A stretch of 8,352 nucleotides of DNA from Pseudomonadota bacterium. Its GTDB lineage: Bacteria > Pseudomonadota > Gammaproteobacteria > Burkholderiales > Thiobacillaceae. The notes below the pieces were generated by a model. The model had not been told where the DNA came from. It searched no databases and saw only the letters and a list, made by a program, of their open reading frames with translations. The DNA is taken from positions 1-8,352 of the forward strand of contig JAUPLV010000092.1 of the NCBI GenBank assembly GCA_030836725.1, given 5' to 3'. The position numbers and the translations under genes are program-made. Shown here piece by piece: positions 1-6,777 of this stretch. The number at the start of each line of letters is the position of its first letter. Positions within the stretch are counted from its first letter, which is position 1.

Positions 1-1732
1 AGAGGATGAAGGCCAGCCGCCTATCGAGTACGCTGCCGAACTAAAATTTGACGGACTTGCCATCAACCTGCGCTACGAAAACGGCGTGCTGGTTTCCGCT
101 GCCACCCGCGGCGACGGCGAGACCGGCGAGGATGTCACCCAGAACATCCGCACCGTGCAGACCATTCCGCTGCGCCTGAATGCCGGGTCGCCGCCTAATG
201 TGCTGGAAGTGCGCGGCGAGGTGTTCATGCGGCGCGACGATTTCGATCGCTACAACGAACGCCAGCGCGAGGCCGGAAAACCCACCCTGGTCAATCCGCG
301 CAACGGGGCAGCAGGCAGCATTCGCCAACTCGATCCGGCGATTGCCGCGCAGCGTCCGTTGTCGTTTTTCGCCTACGGCCTGGGCGAGGTGCAAGGCTGG
401 GCCATGCCGGCCACCCACAGCGCGATGCTTGATGCATTGGATAAGTTTGGCGTGCCGGTATGCGCGGAACGTAGCGTGTGCCGAGGAGCCGACGCTCTCA
501 TCGCCTTTCATGACGATATTGCCGCGCGTCGCGACAGCCTGCCATTTGACATCGACGGGGTGGTGTACAAGGTCAACGACTTCTACCTCCAGCAAAAACT
601 GGGTTTTATCTCGCGCGAACCCAACTGGGCGGTGGCGCATAAATTCCCTGCACAGGAAGAAATGACAAAGGTGGAAGCTATCGATGTTCAGGTTGGTCGC
701 ACCGGCACGCTGACGCCGGTGGCGCGGCTCGCCCCGGTGTTCGTCGGCGGCGTCACGGTCACCAATGCCACCCTGCACAACCAGGACGAAATCGACCGCA
801 AGGATGTGCGCGTCGGCGACACCGTCATCGTGCGCCGCGCCGGCGACGTCATTCCGGAAGTGGTCTCGGTGGTTCTCGACAAGCGTCCCGATCCCGTGCC
901 GCCGCGCTTCAATATTCTGCAAACCTGGCCCGCCTGCCCCGAGTGCGGATCGCACGTGGTGCGGCTGGAGGGCGAGGCGGCGGCGCGATGCACCGGCGGG
1001 CTGTATTGCCCGGCGCAGCGCAAGCAGGCCTTGCTGCATTTCGCTTCGCGCCGCGCGATGGACATCGAGGGCCTGGGCGACAAGCTGGTCGACCAGCTTG
1101 TCGATCGCGGCGTGGTGCATACCCCGGCCGATCTGTATGGATTGAGCCTGGAGACCCTGTCCGGGCTGGAGCGCATGGCCGAGAAATCGGCCGCCAACCT
1201 GCTTGCGGCAATCGAGGCCAGCAAGGCCGCCACGCTGGCGCGCTTCATTTTTTCCCTGGGCATCCGCAATGTCGGTGAGACCACCGCCAAGGACCTGGCG
1301 CGGCATTTCGGCTCGCTGGACAAACTTGTCGCCGCAACGGAAGCCGGCCTGCTGGCGGTGCGCGATGTCGGGCCGATCGTGGCGCAATCGATCATCCAGT
1401 TTTTTGCCGAACCGCATAATCTGGACGTCGTCGGCAAGCTGCGCGCCGCCGGCGTGCATTGGCCCGAGTCCGAAGGTTTGCAACAATCCACAGGCATGCT
1501 CGCGGGCAGGACTTTGGTGCTGACCGGAACCTTGCCGGCCCTGACGCGCGAGGCCGCCAAGGAAAGAATCGAGGCCGCGGGCGGCAAGGTGGCCGGCTCG
1601 GTGTCTAAAAAAACCGATTATGTGGTGGCCGGCGAAGAAGCCGGCAGCAAGCTGGCGAAGGCGCGGGAACTCGGCGTGACCATTCTCGATGAGGCTGGGC
1701 TGCTGGCCTTGCTCGCGTCGGGCAGGGAATGA
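1..1732 (+). CDS. ligA: NAD-dependent DNA ligase LigA, 5'-truncated by window edge
   Basis: Seals nicks in duplex DNA during replication and repair, using NAD+ to adenylate an active-site lysine. The reading frame is open from base 2, giving 576 residues; the family is usually about 670-690, so roughly 100 N-terminal residues (the NAD-binding Ia domain and the start of the nucleotidyltransferase domain) lie outside. The adenylation motif KFDG is at 44-55 (catalytic Lys codon 44-46), followed by ENGVLVSAATRGDG. Further ligase motifs are DIDGVVYKVN and WAVAHKFPAQE. The OB fold comes next, then a four-Cys zinc finger (C-x2-C-x14-C-x5-C, first Cys codon 935-937), a helix-hairpin-helix region including SLGIRNVGETTA, and a C-terminal BRCT domain (about 1490-1720) ending at TGA 1730-1732. 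All motifs visible in the window are intact. The next gene, galU, starts 110 bp downstream on the same strand, with a foldback repeat between them. Confidence 0.98.
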   Translation, partial: EDEGQPPIEYAAELKFDGLAINLRYENGVLVSAATRGDGETGEDVTQNIRTVQTIPLRLNAGSPPNVLEVRGEVFMRRDDFDRYNERQREAGKPTLVNPRNGAAGSIRQLDPAIAAQRPLSFFAYGLGEVQGWAMPATHSAMLDALDKFGVPVCAERSVCRGADALIAFHDDIAARRDSLPFDIDGVVYKVNDFYLQQKLGFISREPNWAVAHKFPAQEEMTKVEAIDVQVGRTGTLTPVARLAPVFVGGVTVTNATLHNQDEIDRKDVRVGDTVIVRRAGDVIPEVVSVVLDKRPDPVPPRFNILQTWPACPECGSHVVRLEGEAAARCTGGLYCPAQRKQALLHFASRRAMDIEGLGDKLVDQLVDRGVVHTPADLYGLSLETLSGLERMAEKSAANLLAAIEASKAATLARFIFSLGIRNVGETTAKDLARHFGSLDKLVAATEAGLLAVRDVGPIVAQSIIQFFAEPHNLDVVGKLRAAGVHWPESEGLQQSTGMLAGRTLVLTGTLPALTREAAKERIEAAGGKVAGSVSKKTDYVVAGEEAGSKLAKARELGVTILDEAGLLALLASGRE

Positions 1733-1739
1733 TTTTTTG

Positions 1740-1807
1740 TCCGCGAAGGACGCGAAGAAACGCAAAGTCTTGGGTTTTTCTTCGCGTCCCTTCGCGTCCT
1801 TCGCGGA
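1740..1807. repeat. Foldback (REP/MITE-like) intergenic repeat between ligA and galU
   Basis: Two 28-bp arms, 1740-1767 and 1780-1807, are inverted copies matching at 25 of 28 positions; the outer 18 bp match perfectly. They flank a 12-nt loop (1768-1779). Each arm is built from tandem 9-10 bp units of the type CGCGAAGGA (left) or TTCGCGTCC (right). T-runs lie outside both arms (1733-1738 and 1814-1818). RNA from either strand would fold into a long hairpin, so it may end or attenuate ligA transcription. The downstream T-run starts six bases after the stem, so it is not a textbook terminator. From memory, similar units occur in many proteobacterial intergenic regions and are often mis-annotated as short Arg-rich proteins; I could not search for copies. 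Confidence 0.85.
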
Positions 1808-1832
1808 TCAGGATTTTTGAAGTTGAACAATC

Positions 1833-1840
1833 AGGAAGAG
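1833..1840 (+). promoter_or_regulatory. Ribosome binding site deciding the galU start
   Basis: AGGAAGAG lies two bases before ATG 1843-1845, with its AGGA core six bases upstream of the start. It selects this ATG over the in-frame extension that begins near 1729 inside the foldback repeat, whose translation is low-complexity Arg-rich and unlike any GalU. Confidence 0.75.
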
Positions 1841-1842
1841 AC

Positions 1843-2712
1843 ATGCAAAAAGTAAAAAAAGCCGTATTTCCGGTTGCCGGCCTCGGCACCCGCTTTCTGC
1901 CCGCCACCAAGGCCAGCCCCAAGGAAATGCTGCCCATCGTCGACAAGCCGCTGATCCAGTATGCCGTCGAGGAGGCGATGGACGCCGGCATCACCGACAT
2001 CATCTTCATCAGCAGCCGCACCAAGCGCACTGTCGAGGACCACTTCGACAAGGCTTACGAACTGGAAACCGAACTGGCGGCGCGCGGCAAGAATCGCGTG
2101 CTGGATCTGGTGCAGTCGATCCGCCCGCCCGGCATCAACTTCATCTACATCCGCCAGGCCGAAGCGCTGGGACTCGGCCATGCCGTGCTGTGCGCGCAAC
2201 CGGTGGTCGGCAACGAGCCCTTTGCCGTCATCCTTGCCGACGACCTGATCGACGGCAGTCCGGCGGTGATGAAGCAGATGGTCGGCCAGTACGAGTATTA
2301 CCAGTGCTCGGTGCTGGGCGTGCAGCAGGTGGCGCCTTCCGAAACCGCGTCCTACGGCATCGTCGACGCCAGCCCCATGGCCGATCGCGTGTCGCGGGTG
2401 AACGCCATCATTGAAAAACCCAAGCCCGAAGACGCGCCGTCTAACCTCGGCGTGGTCGGCCGTTACATCCTGACTCCACGCATCTTCCACCACATCCAGA
2501 ACCTCAAGCCCGGCGCCGGCGGCGAGTTGCAGCTTACCGACGCCATCGCCGCGCTGCTGAAGGAACAGCAGGTGCTGGCCTATGCCTTCGAAGGCGTTCG
2601 TTATGATTGCGGCAGCAAGCTGGGCTATCTGCAGGCGACTGTCGAATATGCGTTGAAGCACAGCGAGGTCAGCGAAGACTTCGCGGCATACCTGAAGAAG
2701 CGCGTTTGCTGA
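1843..2712 (+). CDS. galU: UTP--glucose-1-phosphate uridylyltransferase GalU
   Basis: Cytoplasmic enzyme that makes UDP-glucose from UTP and glucose-1-phosphate, feeding LPS, capsule and exopolysaccharide synthesis, UDP-galactose and UDP-glucuronate. It has 289 residues, the normal length for bacterial GalU. The nucleotide-binding signature spans residues 12-36 and includes AGLGTRFLPATKASPKEMLP. Also visible are the metal/sugar-site region LADDLIDG (131-138), IIEKPKP with Lys192 (189-195), and the C-terminal GVRYDCGSKLGYLQATVEYA (251-270). The start at ATG 1843 is supported by a good ribosome binding site and by the family-typical opening KVKKAVFPVAGLGTR. It follows ligA on the same strand but is separated by a foldback repeat, so co-transcription is uncertain. 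No truncation or odd residue is seen. Confidence 0.97.
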   Translation: MQKVKKAVFPVAGLGTRFLPATKASPKEMLPIVDKPLIQYAVEEAMDAGITDIIFISSRTKRTVEDHFDKAYELETELAARGKNRVLDLVQSIRPPGINFIYIRQAEALGLGHAVLCAQPVVGNEPFAVILADDLIDGSPAVMKQMVGQYEYYQCSVLGVQQVAPSETASYGIVDASPMADRVSRVNAIIEKPKPEDAPSNLGVVGRYILTPRIFHHIQNLKPGAGGELQLTDAIAALLKEQQVLAYAFEGVRYDCGSKLGYLQATVEYALKHSEVSEDFAAYLKKRVC

Positions 2713-2724
2713 ATTTCCGGGACT

Positions 2725-2773
2725 CGCCGGTTCGGCGCGGCCTGAGGCGCGTTTTGACGCGCGCTCAGCGCGC
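2725..2773. terminator. GC-rich hairpin cluster in the convergent galU / GGDEF-EAL gap (candidate bidirectional terminator)
   Basis: Several short palindromes are packed into this gap. CGCCG-GTT-CGGCG lies at 2725-2737. A CGCG-N8-CGCG pair is followed by TTTT (2752-2755). GCGCGCT-C-AGCGCGC at 2759-2773 spans the stop codon of the converging gene (complement of 2765-2767). The hairpin plus TTTT could end galU transcription, but the stem is short and the T-run weak. The position between convergent genes is the main support. Confidence 0.35.
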
Positions 2774-4750
2774 GGCAGGGGCGTTCGTCGAAACCCCGTG
2801 CCACGCCTGCAGCCATGCCTCCAGCTTTTCCGCCGGCATCGGTTTGCCCATGAAGTAACCCTGTGAGTTGTCGCAGCCGAGCATCTCGAGCAGGTCCCAG
2901 ACGCCCCGTGTTTCCACGCCTTCGGCGGTGACCTTGAGGCCCAGGTTGTGCGCAAGGTCGATGGTGGAGCGCACGATCACGGCGTCGTTTTCGTCTTCTT
3001 CCATATCCGTCACAAAGGACCTGTCGATTTTCAGCTCGTCCACCGGCAGGCGCTTGAGGTAGGCGAGCGAGGAGTAGCCGGTTCCGAAGTCGTCGATGGA
3101 GAGCGTCACACCCATGCGGTCGAGCTCGGTGAGGATGGTCAGGCCGTCGCTGGGATTGGTCATCACCGCACTCTCGGTGATTTCGAGGATAAGGTCTTGC
3201 GCCGCCGCGCCGCTCTCTGCAAGCCGGGCGAGAATGCTGGCGGGCAGTTCCATGTCGTGCAGGTTGCGCGCGGAGAGATTGACTGCCATGGTCAGGTCGT
3301 AGCCTTTTTTCTGCAGGGCCACCAGTTGCGCCAGCGTGGTCTTCAGCACCCACTGGGTAAGGGGGGCGATCAGCCCCGCGTTTTCCGCCAGTGAGATGAA
3401 CTGGTCGGGTGCGAGGAGGCCGCGCGACGGATGGTTCCAGCGCACCAGGGCCTCGAGGCCGGATACGCGCTGACTGCGATGATCGATTTGCGGCTGGTAG
3501 TACAGGCTCAACTGGTCCGACTGGATGGCTGCGCGCAACTCGCTCTTGAGCGAAAGGTCGTCTCGACTGGTGAGTTCCTGATCCGGGGAATACAGCGCAT
3601 AGCCCTGGCCGGAGCGCTTCGCCGCATACATCGCGATATCGGCGCATCGCAGCAGGCCGCTGGCGTCGTCGCACTGCGAAGGATAAAACGACAGTCCCAG
3701 GCTCGCGCCGAGGTCGATGCTCTGGTTCTGCCAGTGAAAGGGTTTGTCTAGAAAGGCAAAAATCTTGTTTGCGATCAATGCGGCATCCGCGGGTTCCAGG
3801 TCGTGTATCAGCAAGACATACTCGTCCCCGCCCAGGCGCGCCACCGTATCCTCGGCGCGTATCGCTTCTTTCAAGCGGCGCCCGACCTCACGCAGGACTT
3901 CGTCGCCCACGCCATGGCCAAGGGTATCGTTGACTTCCTTGAACCGGTCCAGATCCATCAGTACCAGGCCAAACGATGCATGCTCGCGTTTGGACAACTC
4001 GATCTCATGCTGAAGCCGGTCATGCAACAGTGAACGGTTGGGCAAGCCGGTCAGCGGGTCGTACATGGCCTGGGTTTCGAGTTGCCTGGCCTGGCGCGTC
4101 ACCCGCTGGCTGACAAAACCGGCGATCATGATTCCTGTCAGCAGTGCCGCTATGCCCAGCCCCAGCATCAGGTTGCGCACGCGGGAAAATGAGTTCTCCG
4201 CATTCCGCACAGCAGCGGCTGTCTGACTGCGCTGCAGGTCGAGCAGGAGATCGACCTGTTTGGCGATGGCGTTTTGCCTCGGCATCGCCACGTTGCGGAT
4301 CCATTCGAAGACGTCCGCCGGGTCGTCGATAAAGATGGACCTGTCCACGACCAATTGCACCTCGGATCCAGCTTCACGGGTCATTTTGAAGATTCTTGCC
4401 AGGATCTCGCGTTCTTTCAGGCTGAGCGGCATGCTCTCAAGGCGAGTCCGGGCCTCGGCGTAGCGCGAGGCCTCGGCATTGAAGCGCTGGATCTCGTCAT
4501 CCTTCGCGAAGGCATCGACGATGCTGGGGAGGGTGTGCATGGAGATCGCGCGCTCGCGCAGTGCACTGTGCATCTCCGTCGCGAGTTCGATCTTGACGTT
4601 ATTGGTCTGGGTGATGTCCTTCAGGCGCTGGTTGGCTTCGGCCACATAACGCAGACCGATCGCGCTGAGCGCGACCATCAGGGCAAGCACGATGACAAAA
4701 CCGCCCCCGATGCGGAGGCCGATTCCCAGATGTTGAGTGTTTTTCTTCAT
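2765..4750 (-). CDS. Membrane-anchored GGDEF-EAL protein (cyclic-di-GMP synthase/phosphodiesterase) with periplasmic helical sensor
   Basis: Predicted inner-membrane signalling enzyme of 661 residues. Membrane segments lie near residues 12-33 and 194-214. Between them is a mostly helical periplasmic region of about 160 residues, resembling the four-helix-bundle sensors of chemoreceptors; the ligand is unknown. No HAMP domain is visible, and a short linker leads directly into the GGDEF domain (about 225-385; YDPLTGLPNR 230-239, DLDRFKEVNDTLGHG 266-280). The signature is GGDEY (307-311), an F-to-Y variant that keeps the metal-binding acidic residue, with an inhibitory-site RxxD (RAED, 298-301). 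The EAL domain (about 400-650) has EAL at 433-435, Asn491, Glu523, DDFGTGYSS (553-561), Lys574 and Glu610, all consistent with an active c-di-GMP phosphodiesterase. Cyclase activity is less certain. The ATG at 4748-4750 has only a weak ribosome binding site. It lies 126 bp downstream of nnr on the same strand and converges on galU. Confidence 0.95.
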   Translation of the reverse strand: MKKNTQHLGIGLRIGGGFVIVLALMVALSAIGLRYVAEANQRLKDITQTNNVKIELATEMHSALRERAISMHTLPSIVDAFAKDDEIQRFNAEASRYAEARTRLESMPLSLKEREILARIFKMTREAGSEVQLVVDRSIFIDDPADVFEWIRNVAMPRQNAIAKQVDLLLDLQRSQTAAAVRNAENSFSRVRNLMLGLGIAALLTGIMIAGFVSQRVTRQARQLETQAMYDPLTGLPNRSLLHDRLQHEIELSKREHASFGLVLMDLDRFKEVNDTLGHGVGDEVLREVGRRLKEAIRAEDTVARLGGDEYVLLIHDLEPADAALIANKIFAFLDKPFHWQNQSIDLGASLGLSFYPSQCDDASGLLRCADIAMYAAKRSGQGYALYSPDQELTSRDDLSLKSELRAAIQSDQLSLYYQPQIDHRSQRVSGLEALVRWNHPSRGLLAPDQFISLAENAGLIAPLTQWVLKTTLAQLVALQKKGYDLTMAVNLSARNLHDMELPASILARLAESGAAAQDLILEITESAVMTNPSDGLTILTELDRMGVTLSIDDFGTGYSSLAYLKRLPVDELKIDRSFVTDMEEDENDAVIVRSTIDLAHNLGLKVTAEGVETRGVWDLLEMLGCDNSQGYFMGKPMPAEKLEAWLQAWHGVSTNAPAAR

Positions 4751-4876
4751 TGACTCAGCATCTGCAATGGTCGGAAACCCATAAGTGGGAACGGGGTGTG
4801 ACCAGAAGCATTCATGTCGGTATGGGGTTGGCGCACTTTAAATAATCGCACGGGTTCGCAAAGTCTCGGGCGGTTT
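4751..4876. other. Intergenic region between nnr and the GGDEF-EAL gene
   Basis: No convincing gene, clear promoter or terminator is seen in these 126 bases. Read on the minus strand in the +2 frame relative to nnr, it stays open from the nnr WLHG codons to a TGA at 4812-4814 and encodes a stretch beginning PGLKTARDFANP. This faintly recalls the GLTA-type C-terminal segment of full-length Nnr proteins, so part of it may be decayed nnr coding sequence. That reading is speculative. Confidence 0.35.
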
Positions 4877-6277
4877 TCAGGCCGGGCTGCCGTGAAGCCA
4901 CACGGCAGATTCCAATGCATCGTCAGCGGCCATTCCCTGGCCGATCAGTGCGGCCACCATGCCGGTGAGGCGGTCGCCCGATCCGGCCTGGGCGAGCCAG
5001 GGGCTGCCGCTGGTGTTGATGGCGTAGCGGCCGTCCGGGTGGGCGATGATGGTGCCGGCCCCCTTGAGCGCGATTTCCGCACTGTGGTTCATGCCGAGCT
5101 TGCGCGCGGCCCCGATGCGGTCCGCCTGGATCTCGGCGATGCTGACGCCGAGCAGTCGCGCGGCCTCGCCGGGATGCGGCGTGAGCAGGGTCGGGTGGTC
5201 GCGGCGGCCGGACTGGCTGGCCAGCCTGGGGTCGCTGGCCAATAGATTCAGCGCATCGGCATCCAGCACCAGCGGGCAGGGCGCCGCCAGGGCGGCTTGC
5301 AGCAGGGCATCCGCACGGGCGCTTTGCCCCAGACCGGGACCGAGCGCCAGCACGCTCAATTTCATCTCCGCCAGTTTTTCCGGTGCGGCGAACATCAGCC
5401 GCGGTTCGGCGTAATCGACCGCGATGCGTTCGTCCAGCACCCCCAGGGTCACCATGCCTGCACCCTGCCGCAGCGCGGCGCGCCCGGCGATCAGGGCGGC
5501 GCCGACCATGCCGGGCGCGCCGCCGATGATGCCGATATGACCATACAGGCCCTTGTGACTGTTTTTGGCGCGCGGAAGCAGACAGTGACGGGGCTCCAGT
5601 TGCGTCAGCGCAAAGCCTTGCGTGGCGGGCAGCGCCGCCTGATCGACGCCGAGCGTGTCGAGGTGAAGCTGGCCTGCGTAATCCGGGCCGTCGGCGGTGA
5701 GCAGGCCCGGCTTCAGGCCGAGAAAGGTGAGCGTGTGATCGGCGCGCAGGGCGCAGCCGCGGATGCGGCCGCTGTCGCTGTCGATGCCGCTTGGCATGTC
5801 GAGCGCAAGTTTCGGGCAGTTCATCCGGTTGGCCTGTTCGATCCAGCGTGCGTCCCCATCCGTGATCTCGCGTTGCAGCCCGACGCCGAACAGGCCGTCG
5901 ATCACCAGGCTGTAGCGCTGGGATGGCGGGATCTCCTCCAGGATCGTGCCGCCGCTTTCGCGCCAGGCCGCCCAGGCGCGCGCGGCGTCCTGTGGCCGGT
6001 AAGCGAGATCGGCGCGGCTGACGACATCCACCCGGAACCCTTGCGCGGAGAGCAGGCGAGCCGCAACCAGCGCATCGCCCCCGTTGTTGCCGGGGCCAGC
6101 CAGGACCAGAACCGGCTCCCCCGATTCGCTGGCCAGCGAGCCGGCCAGTTCGGCCGAGGCCGCGCCCGCCTTTTCCATCAGCAAGATACCGGGGTGGCTG
6201 ATCGCCCATTGCTGCTCGACCGAGCGGATGTCGGAAGCCATGAACAGCGGCGGGGAAACTGGGAGGGCGATAGTCAT
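4877..6277 (-). CDS. nnr: Bifunctional NAD(P)HX epimerase / ADP-dependent NAD(P)HX dehydratase Nnr (YjeF family), short C-terminus
   Basis: Repairs hydrated NADH and NADPH: the N-terminal domain epimerises R- and S-NAD(P)HX and the C-terminal domain dehydrates S-NAD(P)HX using ADP. From ATG 6275-6277 it has 466 residues. The epimerase (YjeF_N) domain, about 1-215, shows GPGNNGGDALVAARLL (61-76), IDGLFGVG (126-133) and DMPSGIDSDSG (160-170). The ribokinase-like dehydratase domain, about 235 to the end, shows GHIGIIGGAPGMVGAA (246-261), LGPGLGQ (312-318), LDADALNLL (338-346), TPHPGEAARLLG (366-377) and AGSGDRLTG (431-439) with the expected catalytic Asp435. An upstream in-frame TTG at 6340 would add 21 residues, but it lies above a plausible -10 box and the extension lacks family character. 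The protein stops at WLHGSPA, whereas E. coli Nnr (about 515 residues) continues some 30 residues past the equivalent HG motif. This suggests a frameshift or tail deletion. Confidence 0.93.
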   Translation of the reverse strand: MTIALPVSPPLFMASDIRSVEQQWAISHPGILLMEKAGAASAELAGSLASESGEPVLVLAGPGNNGGDALVAARLLSAQGFRVDVVSRADLAYRPQDAARAWAAWRESGGTILEEIPPSQRYSLVIDGLFGVGLQREITDGDARWIEQANRMNCPKLALDMPSGIDSDSGRIRGCALRADHTLTFLGLKPGLLTADGPDYAGQLHLDTLGVDQAALPATQGFALTQLEPRHCLLPRAKNSHKGLYGHIGIIGGAPGMVGAALIAGRAALRQGAGMVTLGVLDERIAVDYAEPRLMFAAPEKLAEMKLSVLALGPGLGQSARADALLQAALAAPCPLVLDADALNLLASDPRLASQSGRRDHPTLLTPHPGEAARLLGVSIAEIQADRIGAARKLGMNHSAEIALKGAGTIIAHPDGRYAINTSGSPWLAQAGSGDRLTGMVAALIGQGMAADDALESAVWLHGSPA

Positions 6278-6417
6278 GGGTGCGATGTCATCTATGGCAA
6301 CAATTATCGATCCGATTCGAAAGCCTTGCTCGCTTGGCAAGTTTAATCCGCAAGCGGCTTGCAGGACCCCATGGGTAACCTACACTGCGGAATATCCGAC
6401 CATTTAAGGGTTGCCTT
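6278..6417. promoter_or_regulatory. Divergent intergenic region between nnr and the small Cys-rich gene
   Basis: These 140 bp must hold the 5' control regions of both divergent genes. For nnr (minus strand) there is a GATAAT -10-like box (complement of 6303-6308) with no matching -35. For the small gene there is TTGCAG (6359-6364), a 16-bp spacer and TACACT (6381-6386), a weak pair (3/6 and 4/6 to consensus). A near-perfect palindrome, GCAAGC-G-GCTTGC (6350-6362), overlaps that -35, and a smaller CTTG-G-CAAG lies at 6334-6342. These could be operator half-sites, but no known regulator motif is recognised. Confidence 0.35.
6406..6410 (+). promoter_or_regulatory. Ribosome binding site of the small Cys-rich gene
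   Basis: AAGGG ends seven bases before ATG 6418-6420. This good spacing supports translation of the short reading frame. Confidence 0.6.
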
Positions 6418-6636
6418 ATGGATACCCGGAATCGCACCCAGGCGGGGGCGCTGGTGGCGCAGTGTTCCGACGAAGCGGGGTGCACGATAGTCAGTTGCGC
6501 CGTTTGCCTGCTGGAAATCCCCGCCGATGCTGTCAACCTTGGCGAAACGCAGGATTATGTCCATCATTATTGTGGCCTCGATTGTCTTGAAGTCTGGCAC
6601 AAACAAACCGTAATGTGCGGTACTCACCCTGGCTAG
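6418..6636 (+). CDS. Small Cys/His-rich putative zinc-binding protein, DUF3330-like
   Basis: A 72-residue soluble protein of unknown function. It has a CxxC pair (Cys27, Cys30 in CAVCLLEIP) and, about 20 residues later, HHYCGLDC (49-56), so Cys27/Cys30/His49 or His50/Cys52/Cys56 could hold one zinc in a compact treble-clef or TRASH-like fold. The CxxCLxEIP ... DYVxxxCGLxC pattern resembles the short family I know as DUF3330, often seen near mercury-resistance transposons; this is recalled, not searched. The N-terminal 25 residues look disordered, with extra Cys16 and Cys22. There is no signal peptide or membrane segment. Start and ribosome binding site are convincing. The stop codon TAG (6634-6636) lies in the terminal CTAG of the adjoining MITE-like element, so the C-terminus may have been altered by insertion. 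It is divergent from nnr, and no mer genes are in the window. Confidence 0.75.
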   Translation: MDTRNRTQAGALVAQCSDEAGCTIVSCAVCLLEIPADAVNLGETQDYVHHYCGLDCLEVWHKQTVMCGTHPG

Positions 6637-6655
6637 CAGCCTGTCGGACTTGAAG
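6633..6655 (+). repeat. Left terminal inverted repeat of the MITE-like element
   Basis: This 23-bp arm is identical to the reverse complement of 6778-6800. It includes the TAG stop codon of the upstream small gene. Confidence 0.9.
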
Positions 6656-6705
6656 AATCGAAGCGAAAATTCAGCTGGGCGAGGTCAGATTTTGACGGTT
6701 TTGCC

Positions 6706-6728
6706 GGGCAATAGTCGTTTTATTGCCC
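6706..6728. repeat. Internal hairpin of the MITE-like element
   Basis: GGGCAATA (6706-6713), a 7-nt loop and TATTGCCC (6721-6728) form a perfect 8-bp stem near the centre of the element. It is followed by an A-run rather than a T-run on the plus strand, and the minus strand also lacks a trailing T-run, so it is not a good intrinsic terminator. With the terminal repeats, the whole element could fold into a long stem capped by this hairpin. Confidence 0.75.
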
Positions 6729-6777
6729 AAAAAAGCGGCGAAACATGAACCGGCCAGGCGGATTTGCAGCCGATTCC

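Noticed and set aside
41..1765. Long open frame (574 codons) on the minus strand opposite ligA
   Set aside because: It is antisense to an unmistakable LigA. High GC creates long shadow frames, and its start lies in the foldback repeat.
1729..1842. N-terminal extension of GalU starting inside the repeat
   Set aside because: It translates to a low-complexity Arg-rich stretch from the repeat units; the ATG at 1843 has a ribosome binding site and a family-typical N-terminus.
1605..2051. Short minus-strand frames crossing the ligA-galU repeat (RREGTRRK-like peptides)
   Set aside because: They are typical spurious translations of a palindromic repeat, overlapping real coding sequence on both sides.
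1831..2955. 374-codon minus-strand frame opposite galU
   Set aside because: It is a shadow of galU and of the end of the GGDEF-EAL gene, with no recognisable motif.
6278..6340. Upstream TTG start for nnr
   Set aside because: It lacks a ribosome binding site, would place the start above the plausible -10 at 6303-6308, and adds residues without family similarity.
5297..6346. 349-codon plus-strand frame opposite nnr
   Set aside because: It is antisense to a well-supported Nnr with all motifs in frame, and its composition is Arg/Gln/Ala-rich.
6700..6735. Rho-independent terminator for the small gene at the MITE hairpin
   Set aside because: The stem is good, but neither strand has a T-run directly after it.
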